A stretch of DNA of 64,000 nucleotides from Colwellia sp. (GTDB lineage: Bacteria > Pseudomonadota > Gammaproteobacteria > Enterobacterales > Alteromonadaceae). Shown in pieces: positions 58,741 to 64,000 of the stretch (its first letter is position 1; every line of letters starts with the position of its first letter). The stretch lies in assembly GCA_013215465.1 (NCBI GenBank), contig JABSOW010000012.1:1-64000 (forward strand), written 5' to 3'. The position numbers were made by a program, and so were the translations under genes. The notes beneath the pieces were generated by a model. The model ran no database searches and was not told the DNA's origin. It worked only from the letters and a program-made list of their open reading frames with translations.

Positions 58741-61700
58741 TTAACACGCAACTTTTCGTTTTTGCCCCATTTGCAATAAGCTTGGTAGAAAAATCAAGGT
58801 AAATACAGTGCTGACACTCATACCGCCAACAATCACTGCGGCAATGCCCCGATAAAGTTCAGCGCCGGCTCCTGGCACCAATAACAGTGGTAACATCCCA
58901 CATATACTGGTTAACGTGCTCATAAGAATAGGTCTTAACCTTAGTCTAACCGCTTGTTCTACTGCATCATGTCGAGACAGACCTTCACTCTCGCCCATGC
59001 GTGTTTGATAGACCAATAAAATAGCGTTATTAACCACCAACCCCAGTAAAATGATAAAACCAATCATGGTTAATAGGTCTAACGGTTGAAATATCACTAA
59101 ATTGGTTAATTGTAAAAAACCAATACCACCAACGGTTGCTAACGGTATGGTAAGCACCACTAACACACTGTCTTTAAAGGAGCGAAATAACGCCGCCATT
59201 AATAAATAAAGAATAACCAATGCCAGCGCAAAGCTTTGCCCCATACTGGTTAACGCTTCAGTTAACGCTTCAGCAGTGCCTCGGTAATTAACACTGGCAA
59301 CATTACCACTGTCATTAGCACTATCATTGGCCAATATGGCTAGAATTGCTGGTTCAGCTTTTGTTTTTATGGTGGCTATCGCCTCTTCTAAACTTAAATT
59401 ATCAGGCGGTGTTACTTGCAAGGTAATAGTACGTTGACGATTAACTCGTCTAATAGAGCTTGGGCCCGCAGTTCTAACAATATTAACTAACTCACCAACA
59501 GGTTGAACATCAGCATTTGGGGTATATAACGGAATGGCTGCCAGCTCTTCAGGTGTTTGCCAGTCGGCTGCTCTTAAAAAAACATCTAGTCGTTTTTGAC
59601 CATTAAAAAAGTCACCAACATATAAGCCCGTTCCTAAAGAGCGAGTAATAGCGGCAACTTGTGAGCGATTCCAACCGGCCTCGGCCATACGCCTTTCATT
59701 GGGAATCATGCGTAATTCAGGTTCGGCTAAGGTTAGCCCCGGCTTAGGTTGAATTTGCACCCCAGGTAATGCCTGGCTTATTGCCCCGTAGCCTGCTTGC
59801 GCTGCTTGTAACAATATATCGACATCATTACCCTGAATATCAACATCAATACGGCGACCACCACCTAAACGTCTAAAAATTTGTGATTGAGAAGCAAAGG
59901 CCATGGTATCGGGAAAGCCTTGTAAAAATTCACTATTAATAATGTTGATAATCTCACCAATATCATCAACATTTTCTGCATGACCCCCCATAAAACCAAA
60001 GCTGCCAAAAAACCCCATCCAAGTATGGGCAATTTTTGGTTCTTTTTCACCGGTTAAATAGGGTTTGATACGACGATTAATTTCATCACTCATTTCAACA
60101 CGAGCAGCAGGATAACTCAGCCCCGGTGGTGGTAAAATAAAGGCTTGAAATTGATTTTGATTACCTTTGGGTAAATAATCAACCTTGGGAAATAACAACC
60201 AACTACCGACAAATGAAAGAAACATTAAACCAAATACCCAAGAGAAGCGTTTGGTTGGCGTACTAGTAATACGCATTACACCTTGAGTAATATTACGCCA
60301 CCAATGCGCATGAGGATCAACCGCGCTTACTTCTGTTAATAATTTACGTGCAGCCGTGGGTAAAACCGTGACGGCAATAATCAAAGAAGCGACAACAGCT
60401 ACTGAAATAGTAATCGCCAAATCAGCGAATAATTGCCCTGACACGGCATCTAAAAAGGCAATAGGAAGAAAAATAGCAACCGTGGTAATGGTTGATGCGA
60501 TTAATGCCCCCCAAACTTGGGTAGCTCCCCTTAACGCAGCTCTGCTAGGATCATCACCTTTTTCACGCAAACGGACAATATTTTCTAAGACCACAATAGC
60601 CGCGTCAAGTACCATACCAACCGCAAAAGCCAAACCTGCCATAGAAATGATATTAAGCGTTCTACCGGTAATATTCATCACAATAAGGGTAACAACTAAT
60701 GAAATAGGTATTGCTAATGCAACAATTAATGTCGCGCGAAATTTACGTAAAAACCACCATAAAACGATAATCGCCAAGGCAACACCCATCAATAAATTAT
60801 TGCGTACTAAATCCATTGAGCGATTGATATAAATGGTTTCGTCTGACATTTGTATCATTTCCAAACCAACACGTTTAAGTGGTCCGGCATTTAATTCCCT
60901 CATAGCACTCTTGAGTTCAGCCATCACGGCAATAACATTAACCCCTTGCTCAGCTTGCGCATTCATCGCGATAGCGGGATCGCCATCTAAGGTTAAAATA
61001 CCCGTTCTATCTTGTAAGCTAACGGCTACTTTAGCAACATCACGGAGTAATATGGGTTGACCGTCACGCCAATCGAGTACCATTTCAGCTAATTGCTCTG
61101 CACCATATTTACCAGAAAATCGTAAGGTATATTTTCTTCGGCCAACTTCATTAAAACCACCAGAAGTATCGCTATTGTTTGCTAAGGTTGCTGCTAATGC
61201 TGGAATATTTAAGCCAAGTGCCGCCGCTTTATAGGGATCAAACGTTATGCGTAGTTCAGACGATAAACCTCCAAAAGCATTAGTTTTTGAGATACCCTCA
61301 ACCCGCTCTATCCTTGTTTGAATGACTTCTTCAACATAATCTAGATAACTAACAATATCTCGTTCATTACCCGGTAATGGTTTTAACGCAAACCAAGCAA
61401 TGGCAGTAAAAGTTCTATTACCACCCACTGAAATTACTGGCTCTGTAGCATCAGCAGGGTAATTAGGCACTTGATTTAACGCACTAATGACGTCAATTAA
61501 TGCTCGTTCTAAGTTGATCCCTGTTCGATAACGCAGGGTAATCTCACCTCGCCCTTGACCAGACGATGAAATCAATGACTCAAGTCCTTGCAAGCCTTTT
61601 AGGACATCTTCTTGACGTTCTATTATTTCAGCTTCCATTTCTTCTGGTGCCGCCGAACGCCAACCAGTTGATATTATTATTTCAGGCTTACTGATATCAG

Positions 61701-61812
61701 GCGTTAATTGAATAGGCAGTTGCAAGACACTGATAACACCAAACAATGCCACTAATAAAATAGCAACAATCACCGCGGTAGGGTTTTTAAGTGCGGAAGA
61801 GGTTAAATTCAT
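58741..61812 (-). CDS. RND efflux transporter permease (AcrB/HAE1-like)
   Basis: 1023 aa; MNLTSSALKNPTAVIVAILLVALFGVISVLQLPIQLTPDI, AGLAFAVGMVLDAAIVVLENI, LIILLGLVVNNAILLV-type TM motifs. Confidence 0.94.
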   Translation of the reverse strand: MNLTSSALKNPTAVIVAILLVALFGVISVLQLPIQLTPDISKPEIIISTGWRSAAPEEMEAEIIERQEDVLKGLQGLESLISSSGQGRGEITLRYRTGINLERALIDVISALNQVPNYPADATEPVISVGGNRTFTAIAWFALKPLPGNERDIVSYLDYVEEVIQTRIERVEGISKTNAFGGLSSELRITFDPYKAAALGLNIPALAATLANNSDTSGGFNEVGRRKYTLRFSGKYGAEQLAEMVLDWRDGQPILLRDVAKVAVSLQDRTGILTLDGDPAIAMNAQAEQGVNVIAVMAELKSAMRELNAGPLKRVGLEMIQMSDETIYINRSMDLVRNNLLMGVALAIIVLWWFLRKFRATLIVALAIPISLVVTLIVMNITGRTLNIISMAGLAFAVGMVLDAAIVVLENIVRLREKGDDPSRAALRGATQVWGALIASTITTVAIFLPIAFLDAVSGQLFADLAITISVAVVASLIIAVTVLPTAARKLLTEVSAVDPHAHWWRNITQGVMRITSTPTKRFSWVFGLMFLSFVGSWLLFPKVDYLPKGNQNQFQAFILPPPGLSYPAARVEMSDEINRRIKPYLTGEKEPKIAHTWMGFFGSFGFMGGHAENVDDIGEIINIINSEFLQGFPDTMAFASQSQIFRRLGGGRRIDVDIQGNDVDILLQAAQAGYGAISQALPGVQIQPKPGLTLAEPELRMIPNERRMAEAGWNRSQVAAITRSLGTGLYVGDFFNGQKRLDVFLRAADWQTPEELAAIPLYTPNADVQPVGELVNIVRTAGPSSIRRVNRQRTITLQVTPPDNLSLEEAIATIKTKAEPAILAILANDSANDSGNVASVNYRGTAEALTEALTSMGQSFALALVILYLLMAALFRSFKDSVLVVLTIPLATVGGIGFLQLTNLVIFQPLDLLTMIGFIILLGLVVNNAILLVYQTRMGESEGLSRHDAVEQAVRLRLRPILMSTLTSICGMLPLLLVPGAGAELYRGIAAVIVGGMSVSTVFTLIFLPSLLQMGQKRKVAC

Positions 61813-62951
61813 GGCTGATTTCCTTTGTTATCAGACACTTTTTTTTCTGTATTTCGATGATGAGAAATGAGTTCATGGTTATTATTTTTTATCACCACAC
61901 TTTGGCCACTTTGCAAACGCTCTGCGCCGCGAATAATAACTAAATCGCCCGCTTGTATACTTTTATTGGCATCGGTACTCGTAACAGCCACAAGCCCCCC
62001 CATACCAACACCAATAGCTACGGCAATTTTTTCTGCGGTTATGCCTTGATCACTTTTAATAATTCGAAACACGCTAGCGCCATCACGACGTAACACTAAA
62101 GCATCACGGGGCACAGCTAATAAAATTTCACTTGGACCATTAGACACTTGTGCTTTAAAATTCAAACCAATCGGCCAATCAAATGTTGACATATCTAACC
62201 GTACTTCCATCAAATGAGAGCGAGCATTAGCAACAGGTACTAGCGCTTTAATTTTTGCATAACCTGATCCCAGTGGTGATTCAACTGATAACTGCTTAGC
62301 TTTTTTTAGAAATTTAAAAGCGACAATAGGTACAAAAACACTGGCTTCACTATTCTCTATTTCTACTAAGCGGATGATAGCACTGCCATTATCAACATAT
62401 TCGCCAAGATTAGCGATGCGCTGAGTAACCATGCCGGAAAAAGGCGCTTTTAATTGCGTATAGGCGATATTTTGCTCTATTTTATCTAATCGAGCCTGGG
62501 CAACAATCACGTTACCCTTGGCAATATCACGTTCAGATATGGTTTTATCTAATTCAGTTTCTGGTGATAATTTTTGTTTAAACAATTGTTTTTTTCTAAT
62601 AACTTCAGCTTCTAGGAAACGTAAGTACGCTTTACTATTGAGCACATTTGCTTGCGCTTCCCTTGATTGAATTTTTAACTGTTTATCATCAATTCGAGCA
62701 ATAACATCCCCTTGAGTAACACGAGCACCAATTACAGATAAACTGGTTAAGCGTCCTGAAATTTCGGCGGCAATTTTAGCGTCATTTTGACTAACCACTG
62801 TACCCGACACCCAAACTACTGGTGATAGCTCAGTCATTATTGCGCTATCAACGTTAACACTAGCAGGGGCAAACCCTCGTGCCAGTACAGTCTGTTGAGC
62901 AAAAGCCAAAACAATTAAATTTACAAATAGTGATTGGTATAATTTTTTCAT
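61809..62951 (-). CDS. RND efflux periplasmic adaptor subunit
   Basis: 380 aa; VSGTVVSQNDAKIAAEISGRLTSLSVIGARVTQGDVIARID, YTQLKAPFSGMVTQRIANLGEYVDNGSAIIRLVEI; 4-bp overlap with permease. Confidence 0.92.
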   Translation of the reverse strand: MKKLYQSLFVNLIVLAFAQQTVLARGFAPASVNVDSAIMTELSPVVWVSGTVVSQNDAKIAAEISGRLTSLSVIGARVTQGDVIARIDDKQLKIQSREAQANVLNSKAYLRFLEAEVIRKKQLFKQKLSPETELDKTISERDIAKGNVIVAQARLDKIEQNIAYTQLKAPFSGMVTQRIANLGEYVDNGSAIIRLVEIENSEASVFVPIVAFKFLKKAKQLSVESPLGSGYAKIKALVPVANARSHLMEVRLDMSTFDWPIGLNFKAQVSNGPSEILLAVPRDALVLRRDGASVFRIIKSDQGITAEKIAVAIGVGMGGLVAVTSTDANKSIQAGDLVIIRGAERLQSGQSVVIKNNNHELISHHRNTEKKVSDNKGNQP

Positions 62952-63013
62952 GACGTTCCTAAAAAGCTGATAGCCGTTTATGAGTAGTTAAAAACTCTTA
63001 AACCGAGTTGAGG

Positions 63014-63610
63014 TTAGTTAATTTCACTTTCTGTGCCTTTAAGTAAACGAACAATATTATCCTTATGACGAAAAATAATTAACGCACTCAACATCAACGT
63101 AGGATATACATAAAGCGGTTTTAAAAAAAACACATAAAGCGGCGCCATCAATACAGTAATGATGGCCGCTAAACTAGAATATTTAGTCAATTTAGCTACC
63201 GCCACCCAAGTAAGAATAAGTAGAGCACCCAAGCTGAAACCTATGGGTAACAGTGTTCCTAATGCTGTGGCGACCGCTTTGCCTCCTTGAAAGTTAAAAA
63301 ATAAAGGATACATATGCCCTAAACAAGCAGCGACACCAATAACACCTAAATATAAGGGTTCTCTTTCTAAAAAATGAGCATATAAAAAGTAAGCACCCCA
63401 GACCGGAATAGTCCCTTTTAGAATGTCTAAAAATAACACGGTAGCTGCGGTTAATTTATTGCTAATTCTTAAAACATTAGTCGCCCCAGGATTATGTGAA
63501 CCTGTGGTGCGGGGATCGGGTAAGCCAAGCATTTTGCATATTAAAATAGCACTAGAGATTGAGCCTATTAAATAAGCAACAATGATCATGGCAAGTGTTA
63601 ATAGCAACAT
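63014..63610 (-). CDS. plsY: Glycerol-3-phosphate acyltransferase PlsY
   Basis: 198 aa; [65 protein letters not shown]. Confidence 0.96.
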   Translation of the reverse strand: MLLLTLAMIIVAYLIGSISSAILICKMLGLPDPRTTGSHNPGATNVLRISNKLTAATVLFLDILKGTIPVWGAYFLYAHFLEREPLYLGVIGVAACLGHMYPLFFNFQGGKAVATALGTLLPIGFSLGALLILTWVAVAKLTKYSSLAAIITVLMAPLYVFFLKPLYVYPTLMLSALIIFRHKDNIVRLLKGTESEIN

Positions 63611-63716
63611 GGCAATCTAAATTTCTTCATAAAATTAACATTATTACTCATTCTATCTTGTTATCTGCTAGTTTTTCTACACCTGCACAGGTAAACTCAG
63701 CTTTTATTTTGTAACA

Positions 63717-63764
63717 ATACTAATTAAGGTAATGAATTGACTAATTCATTACCTTAATTAGTAT
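63717..63764. repeat. Perfect 22-bp inverted repeat with 4-nt loop in the plsY/folB divergent intergenic region
   Basis: ATACTAATTAAGGTAATGAATT-GACT-AATTCATTACCTTAATTAGTAT. Confidence 0.9.
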
Positions 63765-63797
63765 CATTCTTTCAAAAAATAATTTAACGGAAAATTC

Positions 63798-64000
63798 ATG
63801 GATAAAGTTTTCATCAAAGGTTTGCATATTCAAACAACTATTGGTTTTTTTCAATGGGAAAAAGCCATCAAACAAACCTTAGTTATTGATGTTGCTATGG
63901 CATGGGATACCGCCAAAGCAGCTAAAAATGATGAATTAGCAAAAACCTTAGATTATGCTGAGATATCTACTGCCATAGAAACCTTCGCCAATGAAAATCC
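63798..64000 (+). CDS. folB: Dihydroneopterin aldolase, 5' part (truncated by window end)
   Basis: ATG at 63798; MDKVFIKGLHIQTTIGFFQWEKAIKQTLVIDVAMAWDTAKAAKNDELAKTLDYAEISTAIETFANEN; plsY-folB divergence is common in gammaproteobacteria. Confidence 0.93.
   Translation, partial: MDKVFIKGLHIQTTIGFFQWEKAIKQTLVIDVAMAWDTAKAAKNDELAKTLDYAEISTAIETFANEN

Noticed and set aside
60356-60832. 158-aa + strand ORF
   Set aside because: Antisense to the RND permease; no homology-like motifs.

Overview
This 64 kb window looks like a chromosomal segment of a marine gammaproteobacterium; the gene content suggests a Colwellia-like Alteromonadales, but I inferred this and did not search. At the extreme left, on the - strand, is an rRNA-operon leader: tandem promoters plus a boxA-like element, with the 16S gene presumably just outside the window. 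It is followed by an acyl-CoA dehydrogenase, a transglutaminase-like protein, an M49-type lipoprotein peptidase and an HPP-family remnant. Positions ~7.1-27.3 kb hold an exopolysaccharide cluster: VpsP-like protein, CpsB-type phosphatase, Wzc-like kinase, export protein, beta-barrel protein, WcaJ-like initiating transferase, gmd/fcl, glycosyltransferases, acyltransferases, a polymerase-like protein, a flippase and one PEP-CTERM protein. Positions ~27.4-52.3 kb hold a Lap-type biofilm adhesin locus with TWO LapG/LapD protease/c-di-GMP-receptor pairs, a 3171-aa retention-module adhesin, a complete type I secretion system (LapB/LapC/TolC-like) and two OmpA-like proteins. The right end holds housekeeping genes: rpoD, dnaG, yqeY, rpsU, tsaD, an RND efflux pair, plsY and the start of folB. 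The best candidate for something new is the pair of diverged Lap modules. One is canonical-looking and sits beside a small secreted protein carrying a TAAG motif. The other is divergent, has a LapD with a ~110-aa periplasmic insertion, and sits beside an adhesin that lacks a canonical TAAG/PAAG site in its N-terminal linker.
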